Position numbers and translations under genes: made by a program. Of a stretch of 64,000 bases of DNA, positions 49,689 to 63,796 are shown one piece after another. The stretch is from Gymnothorax reevesii (lineage: Eukaryota; Chordata; Actinopteri; Anguilliformes; Muraenidae), in contig CM056581.1 in assembly GCA_029721435.1 (NCBI GenBank), forward strand, positions 71,038,712 through 71,102,711. The letters run 5' to 3'. Positions within the stretch are counted from its first letter, which is position 1; every line of letters starts with the position of its first letter. The notes beneath the pieces are model-generated. The model was not told where the DNA came from and searched no databases. It was given only the letters and a program-made list of their open reading frames with translations.

Positions 49689-51804
49689 ATGGAGACAATA
49701 TCAGCGCTCTAGCTCGCTTCCTTAAGAAGATAGAAGCCAATTCACTCCTATTTAGTCATACAGTGAAAATTCACTCATGTTTGTCACTTTCCCACTGATT
49801 TACACACAGAATGAAAATTTTTGACACGCAGAAGTTAAAAAAAAGAAAGTTTTTAAAAAAGTGTATATCTTCACTACAGAGACTCATATTCACTTCCAAT
49901 AGGCCATAAAAACACATTGGAAAAATGGATGGCATATATGCAGTGCAACAGTGATCTGAAGCATTTCCCAGGCCAGATACACGCAGAGATTCACATTCTG
50001 AGCTTAAAACCTCAAAGAAGCGTGTTTTCATGAAAGAGCGTATGGAGACAATATCAGCGCTCTAGCTCGCTTCCTTAAGAAGATAGCAGCCAATTCACTC
50101 CTATTTAGTCATACAGTGAAAATTCACTCATGTTTGTCACTTTCCCACTGATTTACACACGGATTGAAACTTTTTGACAAGCAGAAGTAAAAAAAAAGAA
50201 AGTTTTTAAAAAAGTGCATATCTTCACTTCAGAGACTCATATTCACTTCCAATAGGCCATACAAGCAAATTGGACAAATTGCTGCCATATATGCAGTGCA
50301 CAGTGATCTGAAGCATTTCCCAGCCCAGATACACGAACAGATTCACTTTCTGAGATTAAAACCTAGAAGAAGCGTGTTTTCATGAAAGAGCGTATGGAGA
50401 CAATATCAGCGCTCTAGCTCGCTTCCTTAAGACGATAGCAGCCAATTCACTCCTATTTAGTCATACAGTGAAAATTCACTCATGTTTGTCACTTTCCCAC
50501 TGATTTACACACAGAATGAAAATTTTTGACATGCAGAAGTTAAAAAAAAGAAAGTTTTTAAAAAAGTGTATATCTTCACTACAGAGACTCATATTCACTT
50601 CCAATAGGCCATAAAAACACATTGGAAAAATGGATGGCATATATGCAGTGCAACAGAGATCTGAAGCATTTCCCAGGCCAGATACACGCAGAGATTCACA
50701 TTCTGAGCTTAAAACCTCAAAGAAGCGTGTTTTCATGAAAGAGCGTCTGGAGACAATATCAGCGCTCTAGCTCGCTTCCTTAAGAAGATAGAAGCCAATT
50801 CACTCCTATTTAGTCATACAGTGAAAATTCACTCATGTTTGTCACTTTCCCACTGATTTTCACACAGAATGAAAATTTTTGACACGCAGAAGTTAAAAAA
50901 AAGAAAGTTTTTAAAAAAGTGTATATCTTCACTACAGAGACTCATATTCACTTCCAATAGGCCATAAAAACACATTGGAAAAATGGATGGCATATATGCA
51001 GTGCAACAGTGATCTGAAGCATTTCCCAGGCCAGATACACGCAGAGATTCACATTCTGAGCTTAAAACCTCAAAGAAGCGTGTTTTCATGAAAGAGCGTA
51101 TGGAGACAATATCAGCGCTCTAGCTCGCTTCCTTAAGAAGATAGCAGCCAATTCACTCCTATTTAGTCATACAGTGAAAATTCACTCATGTTTGTCACTT
51201 TCCCACTGATTTACACACGGATTGAAACTTTTTGACAAGCAGAAGTAAAAAAAAAGAAAGTTTTTAAAAAAGTGCATATCTTCACTTCAGAGACTCATAT
51301 TCACTTCCAATAGGCCATACAAGCAAATTGGACAAATTGCTGCCATATATGCAGTGCACAGTGATCTGAAGCATTTCCCAGCCCAGATACACGAACAGAT
51401 TCACTTTCTGAGATTAAAACCTAGAAGAAGCGTGTTTTCATGAAAGAGCGTATGGAGACAATATCAGCGCTCTAGCTCGCTTCCTTAAGACGATAGCAGC
51501 CAATTCACTCCTATTTAGTCATACAGTGAAAATTCACTCATGTTTGTCACTTTCCCACTGATTTACACACAGAATGAAAATTTTTGACATGCAGAAGTTA
51601 AAAAAAAGAAAGTTTTTAAAAAAGTGTATATCTTCACTACAGAGACTCATATTCACTTCCAATAGGCCATAAAAACACATTGGAAAAATGGATGGAGTAT
51701 ATGCAGTGCAACAGTGATCTGAAGCATTTCCCAGGCCAGATACACGCAGAGATTCACATTCTGAGCTTAAAACCTCAAAGAAGCGTGTTTTCATGAAAGA
51801 GCGT
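49689..51804 (+). repeat. Spacer block with two BC units and AGACGATAG monomers
   Basis: Monomers: reference (49689), BC (50042), A with AGACGATAG and CAGAGATC (50394), T114 without C159 (50747), BC (51100), and A with AGACGATAG and GATGGAGTAT (51452). A BC followed by an AGACGATAG unit recurs 1058 bases apart, and again at 55688-56392. Confidence 0.87.
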
Positions 51805-53569
51805 ATGGAGACAATATCAGCGCTCTAGCTCGCTTCCTTAAGAAGATAGAAGCCAATTCACTCCTATTTAGTCATACAGTGAAAATTCACTCATGTTTGT
51901 CACTTTCCCACTGATTTTCACACAGAATGAAAATTTTTGACACGCAGAAGTTAAAAAAAAGACAGTTTTTAAAAAAGTGTATATCTTCACTACAGAGACT
52001 CATATTCACTTCCAATAGGCCATAAAAACACATTGGAAAAATGGATGGCATATATGCAGTGCAACAGTGATCTGAAGCATTTCCCAGGCCAGATACACGC
52101 AGAGATTCACATTCTGAGCTTAAAACCTCAAAGTAGCGTGTTTTCATGAAAGAGCGTATGGAGACAATATCAGCGCTCTAGGTCGCTTCCTTAAGAAGAT
52201 AGCAGCCAATTCACTTTTATTTAGTCATACAGTGAAAATTCACTCATGTTTGTCACTTTCCCACTGATTTACACACAGAATGAAAATTTTTGACATGCAG
52301 AAGTTAAAAAAAAGAAAGTTTTTAAAAAAGTGTATATCTTCACTACAGAGACTCATATTCACTTCCAATAGGCCATACAAGCAAATTGGACAAATTGCTG
52401 CCATATATGCAGTGCAACAGTGATCTGAAGCATTTCCCAGCCCAGATACACGAACAGATTCACTTTCTGAGATTAAAACCTAGAAGAAGCGTGTTTTCAT
52501 GAAAGAGCGTATGGAGACAATATCAGCGCTCTAGCTCGCTTCCTTAAGAAGATAGCAGCCAATTCACTCCTATTTAGTCATACAGTGAAAATTCACTCAT
52601 GTTTGTCACTTTCCCACTGATTTACACACAGAATGAAAATTTTTGACATGCAGAAGTTAAAAAAAAGAAAGTTTTTAAAAAAGTGTATATCTTCACTACA
52701 GAGACTCATATTCACTTCCAATAGGCCATAAAAACACATTGGAAAAATGGATGGCATATATGCAGTGCAACAGTGATCTGAAGCATTTCCCAGGCCAGAT
52801 ACACGCAGAGATTCACATTCTGAGCTTAAAACCTCAAAGAAGCGTGTTTTCATGAAAGAGCGTATGGAGACAATATCAGCGCTCTAGCTCGCTTCCTTAA
52901 GAAGATAGAAGCCAATTCACTCCTATTTAGTCATACAGTGAAAATTCACTCATGTTTGTCACTTTCCCACTGATTTACACACAGAATGAAAATTTTTGAC
53001 ATGCAGAAGTTAAAAAAAAGAAAGTTTTTAAAAAAGTGTATATCTTCACTACAGAGACTCATATTCACTTCCAATAGGCCATAAAAACACATTGGAAAAA
53101 TGGATGGCATATATGCAGTGCAACAGTGATCTGAAGCATTTCCCAGGCCAGATACACGCAGAGATTCACATTCTGAGCTTAAAACCTCAAAGAAGCGTGT
53201 TTTCATGAAAGAGCGTATGGAGACAATATCAGCGCTCTAGGTCGCTTCCTTAAGAAGATAGAAGCCAATTCACTCCTATTTAGTCATACAGTGAAAATTC
53301 ACTCATGTTTGTCACTTTCCCACTGATTTACACACAGAATGAAAATTTTTGACATGCAGAAGTTAAAAAAAAGAAAGTTTTTAAAAAAGTGTATATCTTC
53401 ACTACAGAGACTCATATTCACTTCCAATAGGCCATAAAAACACATTGGAAAAATGGATGGCATATATGCAGTGCAACAGAGATCTGAAGCATTTCCCAGG
53501 CCAGATACACGCAGAGATTCACATTCTGAGCTTAAAACCTCAAAGAAGCGTGTTTTCATGAAAGAGCGT
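51805..53569 (+). repeat. Higher-order repeat III, copy 2 (5-mer)
   Basis: Units start at 51805, 52158 (C-prime), 52511, 52864 and 53217, in the same order and with the same diagnostic bases as copy 1, 3881 bases downstream of it. I saw no class-diagnostic difference from copy 3. Confidence 0.92.
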
Positions 53570-55334
53570 ATGGAGACAATATCAGCGCTCTAGCTCGCTT
53601 CCTTAAGAAGATAGAAGCCAATTCACTCCTATTTAGTCATACAGTGAAAATTCACTCATGTTTGTCACTTTCCCACTGATTTTCACACAGAATGAAAATT
53701 TTTGACACGCAGAAGTTAAAAAAAAGACAGTTTTTAAAAAAGTGTATATCTTCACTACAGAGACTCATATTCACTTCCAATAGGCCATAAAAACACATTG
53801 GAAAAATGGATGGCATATATGCAGTGCAACAGTGATCTGAAGCATTTCCCAGGCCAGATACACGCAGAGATTCACATTCTGAGCTTAAAACCTCAAAGTA
53901 GCGTGTTTTCATGAAAGAGCGTATGGAGACAATATCAGCGCTCTAGGTCGCTTCCTTAAGAAGATAGCAGCCAATTCACTTTTATTTAGTCATACAGTGA
54001 AAATTCACTCATGTTTGTCACTTTCCCACTGATTTACACACAGAATGAAAATTTTTGACATGCAGAAGTTAAAAAAAAGAAAGTTTTTAAAAAAGTGTAT
54101 ATCTTCACTACAGAGACTCATATTCACTTCCAATAGGCCATACAAGCAAATTGGACAAATTGCTGCCATATATGCAGTGCAACAGTGATCTGAAGCATTT
54201 CCCAGCCCAGATACACGAACAGATTCACTTTCTGAGATTAAAACCTAGAAGAAGCGTGTTTTCATGAAAGAGCGTATGGAGACAATATCAGCGCTCTAGC
54301 TCGCTTCCTTAAGAAGATAGCAGCCAATTCACTCCTATTTAGTCATACAGTGAAAATTCACTCATGTTTGTCACTTTCCCACTGATTTACACACAGAATG
54401 AAAATTTTTGACATGCAGAAGTTAAAAAAAAGAAAGTTTTTAAAAAAGTGTATATCTTCACTACAGAGACTCATATTCACTTCCAATAGGCCATAAAAAC
54501 ACATTGGAAAAATGGATGGCATATATGCAGTGCAACAGTGATCTGAAGCATTTCCCAGGCCAGATACACGCAGAGATTCACATTCTGAGCTTAAAACCTC
54601 AAAGAAGCGTGTTTTCATGAAAGAGCGTATGGAGACAATATCAGCGCTCTAGCTCGCTTCCTTAAGAAGATAGAAGCCAATTCACTCCTATTTAGTCATA
54701 CAGTGAAAATTCACTCATGTTTGTCACTTTCCCACTGATTTACACACAGAATGAAAATTTTTGACATGCAGAAGTTAAAAAAAAGAAAGTTTTTAAAAAA
54801 GTGTATATCTTCACTACAGAGACTCATATTCACTTCCAATAGGCCATAAAAACACATTGGAAAAATGGATGGCATATATGCAGTGCAACAGTGATCTGAA
54901 GCATTTCCCAGGCCAGATACACGCAGAGATTCACATTCTGAGCTTAAAACCTCAAAGAAGCGTGTTTTCATGAAAGAGCGTATGGAGACAATATCAGCGC
55001 TCTAGGTCGCTTCCTTAAGAAGATAGAAGCCAATTCACTCCTATTTAGTCATACAGTGAAAATTCACTCATGTTTGTCACTTTCCCACTGATTTACACAC
55101 AGAATGAAAATTTTTGACATGCAGAAGTTAAAAAAAAGAAAGTTTTTAAAAAAGTGTATATCTTCACTACAGAGACTCATATTCACTTCCAATAGGCCAT
55201 AAAAACACATTGGAAAAATGGATGGCATATATGCAGTGCAACAGAGATCTGAAGCATTTCCCAGGCCAGATACACGCAGAGATTCACATTCTGAGCTTAA
55301 AACCTCAAAGAAGCGTGTTTTCATGAAAGAGCGT
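53570..55334 (+). repeat. Higher-order repeat III, copy 3 (5-mer)
   Basis: Units start at 53570, 53923 (C-prime), 54276, 54629 and 54982. It is a direct tandem of copy 2 at an offset of exactly 1765 bases. All markers match (T114/C159/T330, TTTTATTTAG, CTAGGTCGC, CAGAGATC), suggesting a very recent duplication. Confidence 0.92.
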
Positions 55335-58300
55335 ATGGAGACAATATCAGCGCTCTAGCTCGCTTCCTTAAGAAGATAGAAGCCAATTCACTCCTATTTA
55401 GTCATACAGTGAAAATTCACTCATGTTTGTCACTTTCCCACTGATTTACACACAGAATGAAAATTTTTGACACGCAGAAGTTAAAAAAAAGAAAGTTTTT
55501 AAAAAAGTGTATATCTTCACTACAGAGACTCATTTTCACTTCCAATAGGCCATAAAAACACATTGGAAAAATGGATGGCATATATGCAGTGCAACAGTGA
55601 TCTGAAGCATTTCCCAGGCCAGATACACGCAGAGATTCACATTCTGAGCTTAAAACCTCAAAGAAGCGTGTTTTCATGAAAGAGCGTATGGAGACAATAT
55701 CAGCGCTCTAGCTCGCTTCCTTAAGAAGATAGCAGCCAATTCACTCCTATTTAGTCATACAGTGAAAATTCACTCATGTTTGTCACTTTCCCACTGATTT
55801 ACACACGGATTGAAACTTTTTGACAAGCAGAAGTAAAAAAAAAGAAAGTTTTTAAAAAAGTGCATATCTTCACTTCAGAGACTCATATTCACTTCCAATA
55901 GGCCATACAAGCAAATTGGACAAATTGCTGCCATATATGCAGTGCACAGTGATCTGAAGCATTTCCCAGCCCAGATACACGAACAGATTCACTTTCTGAG
56001 ATTAAAACCTAGAAGAAGCGTGTTTTCATGAAAGAGCGTATGGAGACAATATCAGCGCTCTAGCTCGCTTCCTTAAGACGATAGCAGCCAATTCACTCCT
56101 ATTTAGTCATACAGTGAAAATTCACTCATGTTTGTCACTTTCCCACTGATTTACACACAGAATGAAAATTTTTGACATGCAGAAGTTAAAAAAAAGAAAG
56201 TTTTTAAAAAAGTGTATATCTTCACTACAGAGACTCATATTCACTTCCAATAGGCCATAAAAACACATTGGAAAAATGGATGGAGTATATGCAGTGCAAC
56301 AGTGATCTGAAGCATTTCCCAGGCCAGATACACGCAGAGATTCACATTCTGAGCTTAAAACCTCAAAGAAGCGTGTTTTCATGAAAGAGCGTATGGAGAC
56401 AATATCAGCGCTCTAGTTCGCTTCCTTAAGAAGATAGCAGCCAATTCACTCCTATTTAGTCATACAGTGAAAATTCACTCATGTTTGTCACTTTCCCACT
56501 GATTTACACAAGGATTGAAACTTTTTGACAAGCAGAAGTAAAAAAAAAGAAAGTTTTTAAAAAAGTGCATATCTTCACTTCAGAGACTCATATTCACTTC
56601 CAATAGGCCATACAAGCAAATTGGACAAATTGCTGCCATATATGCAGTGCACAGTGATCTGAAGCATTTCCCAGCCCAGATACACGAACAGATTCACTTT
56701 CTGAGCTTAAAACCTAGAAGAAGCGTGTTTTCATGAAAGAGCGTATGGAGACAATATCAGCGCTCTAGCTCGCTTCCTTAAGAAGATAGCAGCCAATTCA
56801 CTCCTATTTAGTCATACAGTGAAAATTCACTCATGTTTGTCACTTTCCCACTGATTTACACACAGAATGAAAATTTTTGACATGCAGAAGTTAAAAAAAA
56901 GAAAGTTTTTAAAAAAGTGTATATCTTCACTACAGAGACTCATATTCACTTCCAATAGGCCATAAAAACACATTGGAAAAATGGATGGCATATATGCAGT
57001 GCAACAGTGATCTGAAGCATTTCCCAGGCCAGATACACGCAGAGATTCACATTCTGAGCTTAAAACCTCAAAGAAGCGTGTTTTTATGAAAGAGCGTATG
57101 GAGACAATATCAGCGCTCTAGGTCGCTTCCTTAAGAAGATAGAAGCCAATTCACTCCTATTTAGTCATACAGTGAAAATTCACTCATGTTTGTCACTTTC
57201 CCACTGATTTACACACAGAATGAAAATTTTTGACATGCAGAAGTTAAAAAAAAGAAAGTTTTTAAAAAAGTGTATATCTTCACTACCGAGACTCATATTC
57301 ACTTCCAATAGGCCATAAAAACACATTGGAAAAATGGATGGCATATATGCAGTGCAACAGTGATCTGAAGCATTTCCCAGGCCAGATACACGCAGAGATT
57401 CACATTCTGAGCTTAAAACCTCAAAGAAGCGTGTTTTCATGAAAGAGCGTATGGAGACAATATCAGCGCTCTAGCTCGCTTCCTTAAGAAGATAGAAGCC
57501 AATTCACTCCTATTTAGTCATACAGTGAAAATTCACTCATGTTTGTCACTTTCCCACTGATTTACACACAGAATGAAAATTTTTGACACGCAGACGTTAA
57601 AAAAAAGAAAGTTTTTAAAAAAGTGTATATCTTCACTACAGAGACTCATATTCACTTCCAATAGGCCATAAAAACACATTGGAAAAATGGATGGCATATA
57701 TGCAGTGCAACAGTGATCTCAAGCATTTCCCAGGCCAGATACACGCAGAGATTCACATTCTGAGCTTAAAACCTCAAAGAAGCGTGTTTTCATGAAAGAG
57801 CGTATGGAGACAATATCAGCGCTCTAGCTCGCATCCTTAAGAAGATAGCAGCCAATTCACTCCTATTTAGTCATACAGTGAAAATTCACTCATGTTTGTC
57901 ACTTTCCCACTGATTTACACACGGATTGAAACTTTTTGACAAGCAGAAGTAAAAAAAAAGAAAGTTTTTAAAAAAGTGCATATCTTCACTTCAGAGACTC
58001 ATATTCACTTCCAATAGGCCATACAAGCAAATTGGACAAATTGCTGCCATATATGCAGTGCACAGTGATCTGAAGCATTTCCCAGCCCAGATACACGAAC
58101 AGATTCACTTTCTGAGCTTAAAACCTAGAAGAAGCGTGTTTTCATGAAAGAGCGTATGGAGACAATATCAGCGCTCTAGCTCGCTTCCTTAAGAAGATAG
58201 CAGCCAATTCACTCCTATTTAGTCATACAGTGAAAATTCACTCATGTTTGTCACTTTCCCACTGATTTACACACAGAATGAAAATTTTGGACATGCAGAA

Positions 58301-59566
58301 GTTAAAAAAAAGAAAGTTTTTAAAAAAGTGTATATCTTCACTTCAGAGACTAATATTCACTTCCAATAGGCCATACAAGCACATTGGAAAAATTGGTGGC
58401 ATATATGCAGTGCAACAGAGATCTGAAGCATTTCCCAGGCCAGATACACGCAGAGATTCACATTCTGAGCTTAAAACCTCAAAGAAGCGTGTTTTCATGA
58501 AAGAGCGTATGGAGACAATATCAGCGCTCTAGCTCGCTTCCCTAAGAAGATTGCAGCCAATTCACTCCTATTTAGTCATACAGTGAAAATTCACTCATGT
58601 TTGTCACTTTCCCACTGATTTACACACAGAATGAAAATTTTTGACATGCAGAAGTTAAAAAAAAGAAAGTTTTTAAAAAAGTGTATATCTTCACTACAGA
58701 GACTCATATTCACTTCCAATAGGCCATAAAAACACATTGGAAAAATGGATGGCATATATGCAGTGCAACAGTGATCTGAAGCATTTCCCAGGCCAGATAC
58801 ACGCAGAGATTCACATTCTGAGCTTAAAACCTCAAAGTAGCGTGTTTTCATGAAAGAGCGTATGGAGACAATATCAGCGCTCTAGGTCGCTTCCTTAAGA
58901 AGATAGCAGCCAATTCACTCCTATTTAGTCATACAGTGAAAATTCACTCATGTTTGTCACTTTCCCACTGATTTACACACAGAATGAAAATTTTTGACAT
59001 GCAGAAGTTAAAAAAAAGAAAGTTTTTAAAAAAGTGTATATCTTCACTACAGAGACTCATATTCACTTCCAATAGGCCATACAAGCAAATTGGACAAATT
59101 GCTGCCATATATGCAGTGCACAGTGATCTGAAGCATTTCCCAGCCCTGATACACGAACAGATTCACTTTCTGAGATTAAAACCTAGAAGAAGCGTGTTTT
59201 CATGAAAGAGCGTATGGAGACAATATCAGCGCTCTAGCTCGCTTCCTTAAGAAGAAAGCAGCCAATTCACTCCTATTTAGTCATACAGTGAAAATTCACT
59301 CATGTTTGTCACTTTCCCACTGATTTACACACAGAATGAAAATTTTTGACATGCAGAAGTTAAAAAAAAGAAAGTTTTTAAAAAAGTGTATATCTTCACT
59401 ACAGAGACTCATATTCACTTCCAATAGGCCATAAAAACACATTGGAAAAATGGATGGCATATATGCAGTGCAACAGTGATCTGAAGCATTTCCCAGGCCA
59501 GATACACGCAGAGATTCACATTCTGAGCTTAAAACCTCAAAGAAGCGTGTTTTCATGAAAGAGCGT
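55335..59566 (+). repeat. BC-spaced block with one D-A-C-A run
   Basis: Monomers: reference (55335), BC (55688), A with GATGGAGTAT (56040), BC with CACAAGGATTG (56393), A with GTTTTTATG (56745), A (57098), reference with CAGACGTT and a nonsense change at 57720 (57451), BC (57804), D (58156), A with T330 (58509), C (58862) and A (59214). D-A-C-A followed by the BC at 59567 is repeat II lacking one A monomer. Confidence 0.85.
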
Positions 59567-61680
59567 ATGGAGACAATATCAGCGCTCTAGCTCGCTTCCT
59601 TAAGAAGATAGCAGCCAATTCACTCCTATTTAGTCATACAGTGAAAATTCACTCATGTTTGTCACTTTCCCACTGATTTACACACGGATTGAAACTTTTT
59701 CACAAGCAGAAGTAAAAAAAAAGAAAGTTTTTAAAAAAGTGCATATCTTCACTTCAGAGACTCATATTCACTTCCAATAGGCCATACAAGCAAATTGGAC
59801 AAATTGCTGCCATATATGCAGTGCACAGTGATCTGAAGCATTTCCCAGCCCAGATACACGAACAGATTCACTTTCTGAGCTTAAAACCTAGAAGAAGCGT
59901 GTTTTCATGAAAGAGCGTATGGAGCCAATATCAGCGCTCTAGCTCGCTTCCTTAAGAAGATAGAAGCCAATTCACTCCTATTTAGTCATACAGTGAAAAT
60001 TCACTCATGTTTGTCACTTTCCCACTGATTTACACACAGAATGAAAATTTTTGACATGCAGAAGTTAAAAAAAAGAAAGTTTTAAAAAAGTGTATATCTT
60101 CACTACAGAGACTCATATTCACTTCCAATAGGCCATAAAAACACATTGGAAAAATGGATGGCATATATGCAGTGCAACAGTGATCTGAAGCATTTCCCAG
60201 GCCAGATACACGCAGAGATTCACATTCTGAGCTTAAAACCTCAAAGAAGCGTGTTTTCATGAAAGAGCGTATGGAGACAATATCAGCGCTCTAGCTCGCT
60301 TCCTTAAGAAGATAGAAGCCAATTCACTCCTATTTAGTCATACAGTGAAAATTCACTCATGTTTGTCACTTTCCCACTGATTTACACACAGAATGAAAAT
60401 TTTTGACATGCAGAAGTTAAAAAAAAGAAAGTTTTTAAAAAAGTGTATATCTTCACTACAGAGACTCATATTCACTTCCAATAGGCCATAAAAACACATT
60501 GGAAAAATGGATGGCATATATGCAGTGCAACAGTGATCTGAAGCATTTCCCAGGCCAGATACACGCAGAGATTCACATTCTGAGCTTAAAACCTCAAAGA
60601 AGCGTGTTTTCATGAAAGAGCGTATGGAGACAATATCAGCGCTCTAGCTCGCTTCCTTAAGAAGATAGCAGCCAATTCACTCCTATTTAGTCATACAGTG
60701 AAAATTCACTCATGTTTGTCACTTTCCCACTGATTTACACACAGAATGAAAATTTTTGACATGCAGAAGTTAAAAAAAGAAAGTTTTTAAAAAAGTGTAT
60801 ATCTTCACTACAGAGACTCATATTCACTTCCAATAGGCCATAAAAACACATTGGAAAAATGGATGGCATATATGCAGTGCCACAGTGATCTGAAGCATTT
60901 CCCTGGCCAGATACACGCAGAGATTCACATTCTGAGCTTAAAACCTCAAAGAAGCGTGTTTTCATGAAAGAGCGTATGGAGCCAATATCAGCGCTCTAGC
61001 TCGCTTCCTTAAGAAGATAGAAGCCAATTCACTCCTATTTAGTCATACAGTGAAAATTCACTCATGTTTGTCACTTTCCCACTGATTTACACACAGAATG
61101 AAAATTTTTGACATGCAGAAGTTAAAAAAAAGAAAGTTTTAAAAAAGTGTATATCTTCACTACAGAGACTCATATTCACTTCCAATAGGCCATAAAAACA
61201 CATTGGAAAAATGGATGGCATATATGCAGTGCAACAGTGATCTGAAGCATTTCCCAGGCCAGATACACGCAGAGATTCACATTCTGAGCTTAAAACCTCA
61301 AAGAAGCGTGTTTTCATGAAAGAGCGTATGGAGACAATATCAGCGCTCTAGCTCGCTTCCTTAAGAAGATAGAAGCCAATTCACTCCTATTTAGTCATAC
61401 AGTGAAAATTCACTCATGTTTGTCACTTTCCCACTGATTTACACACAGAATGAAAATTTTTGACATGCAGAAGTTAAAAAAAAGAAAGTTTTTAAAAAAG
61501 TGTATATCTTCACTACAGAGACTCATATTCACTTCCAATAGGCCATAAAAACACATTGGAAAAATGGATGGCATATATGCAGTGCAACAGTGATCTGAAG
61601 CATTTCCCAGGCCAGATACACGCAGAGATTCACATTCTGAGCTTAAAACCTCAAAGAAGCGTGTTTTCATGAAAGAGCGT
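59567..61680 (+). repeat. Higher-order repeat IV, copy 1 (6-mer BC plus five A)
   Basis: BC (59567), A with GGAGCCAATATC and a four-T run (59919), A (60271), A with C259, CCCTGGCC and a seven-A run (60624), A with GGAGCCAATATC and a four-T run (60976), and A (61328). The 2114-bp unit restarts with BC at 61681. This BC has TTTTTCACAAG where others have TTTTTGACAAG. Confidence 0.87.
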
Positions 61681-63796
61681 ATGGAGACAATATCAGCGCT
61701 CTAGCTCGCTTCCTTAAGAAGATAGCAGCCAATTCACTCCTATTTAGTCATACAGTGAAAATTCACTCATGTTTGTCACTTTCCCACTGATTTACACACG
61801 GATTGAAACTTTTTGACAAGCAGAAGTAAAAAAAAAGAAAGTTTTTAAAAAAGTGCATATCTTCACTTCAGAGACTCATATTCACTTCCAATAGGCCATA
61901 CAAGCAAATTGGACAAATTGCTGCCATATATGCAGTGCACAGTGATCTGAAGCATTTCCCAGCCCAGATTCACGAACAGATTCACTTTCTGAGCTTAAAA
62001 CCTAGAAGAAGCGTGTTTTCATGAAAGAGCGTATGGAGACAATATCAGCGCTCTAGCTCGCTTCCTTAAGAAGATAGCAGCCAATTCACTCCTATTTAGT
62101 CATACAGTGAAAATTCACTCATGTTTGTCACTTTCCCACTGATTTACACACAGAATGAAAATTTTTGACATGCAGAAGTTAAAAAAAAGAAAGTTTTTTA
62201 AAAAGTGTATATCTTCACTACAGAGACTCATATTCACTTCCAATAGGCCATTAAAACACATTGGAAAAATGGATGGCATATATGCAGTGCCACAGTGATC
62301 TGAAGCATTTCCCAGGCCAGATACACGCAGAGATTCACATTCTGAGCTTAAAACCTCAAAGAAGCGTGTTTTCATGAAAGAGCGTATGGAGACAATATCA
62401 GCGCTCTAGCTCGCTTCCTTAAGAAGATAGAAGCCAATTCACTCCTATTTAGTCATACAGTGAAAATTCACTCATGTTTGTCACTTTCCCACTGATTTAC
62501 ACACAGAATGAAAATTTTTGACATGCAGAAGTTAAAAAAAAGAAAGTTTTTAAAAAAGTGTATATCTTCACTACAGAGACTCATATTCACTTCCAATAGG
62601 CCATAAAAACACATTGGAAAAATGGATGGCATATATGCAGTGCCACAGTGATCTGAAGCATTTCCCTGGCCAGATACACGCAGAGATTCACATTCTGAGC
62701 TTAAAACCTCAAAGAAGCGTGTTTTCATGAAAGAGCGTATGGAGCCAATATCAGCGCTCTAGCTCGCTTCCTTAAGAAGATAGAAGCCAATTCACTCCTA
62801 TTTAGTCATACAGTGAAAATTCACTCATGTTTGTCACTTTCCCACTGATTTACACACAGAATGAAAATTTTTGACATGCAGAAGTTAAAAAAAAGAAAGT
62901 TTTTAAAAAAGTGTATATCTTCACTACAGAGACTCATATTCACTTCCAATAGGCCATAAAAACACATTGGAAAAATGGATGGCATATATGCAGTGCCACA
63001 GTGATCTGAAGCATTTCCCAGGCCAGATACACGCAGAGATTCACATTCTGAGCTTAAAACCTCAAAGAAGCGTGTTTTCATGAAAGAGCGTATGGAGACA
63101 ATATCAGCGCTCTAGCTCGCTTCCTTAAGAAGATAGAAGCCAATTCACTCCTATTTAGTCATACAGTGAAAATTCACTCATGTTTGTCACTTTCCCACTG
63201 ATTTACACACAGAATGAAAATTTTTGACATGCAGAAGTTAAAAAAAGAAAGTTTTTAAAAAAGTGTATATCTTCACTACAGAGACTCATATTCACTTCCA
63301 ATAGGCCATAAAAACACATTGGAAAAATGGATGGCATATATGCAGTGCAACAGTGATCTGAAGCATTTCCCAGGCCAGATACACGCAGAGATTCACATTC
63401 TGAGCTTAAAACCTCAAAGAAGCGTGTTTTCATGAAAGAGCGTATGGAGACAATATCAGCGCTCTAGCTCGCTTCCTTAAGAAGATAGAAGCCAATTCAC
63501 TCCTATTTAGTCATACAGTGAAAATTCACTCATGTTTGTCACTTTCCCACTGATTTACACACAGAATGAAAATTTTTGACATGCAGAAGTTAAAAAAAAG
63601 AAAGTTTTTAAAAAAGTGTATATCTTCACTACAGAGACTCATATTCACTTCCAATAGGCCATAAAAACACATTGGAAAAATGGATGGCATATATGCAGTG
63701 CAACAGTGATCTGAAGCATTTCCCAGGCCAGATACACGCAGAGATTCACATTCTGAGCTTAAAACCTCAAAGAAGCGTGTTTTCATGAAAGAGCGT
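61681..63796 (+). repeat. Higher-order repeat IV, copy 2 (6-mer BC plus five A)
   Basis: BC (61681), A with C259 and CATTAAAAC (62033), A with C259 and CCCTGGCC (62386), A with C259 and GGAGCCAATATC (62739), A with a seven-A run (63092) and A (63444). The next B-left unit begins at 63797. Copies 1 and 2 share the CCCTGGCC unit followed by the GGAGCC unit, one slot earlier in this copy, so an internal shift has occurred. Confidence 0.85.
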
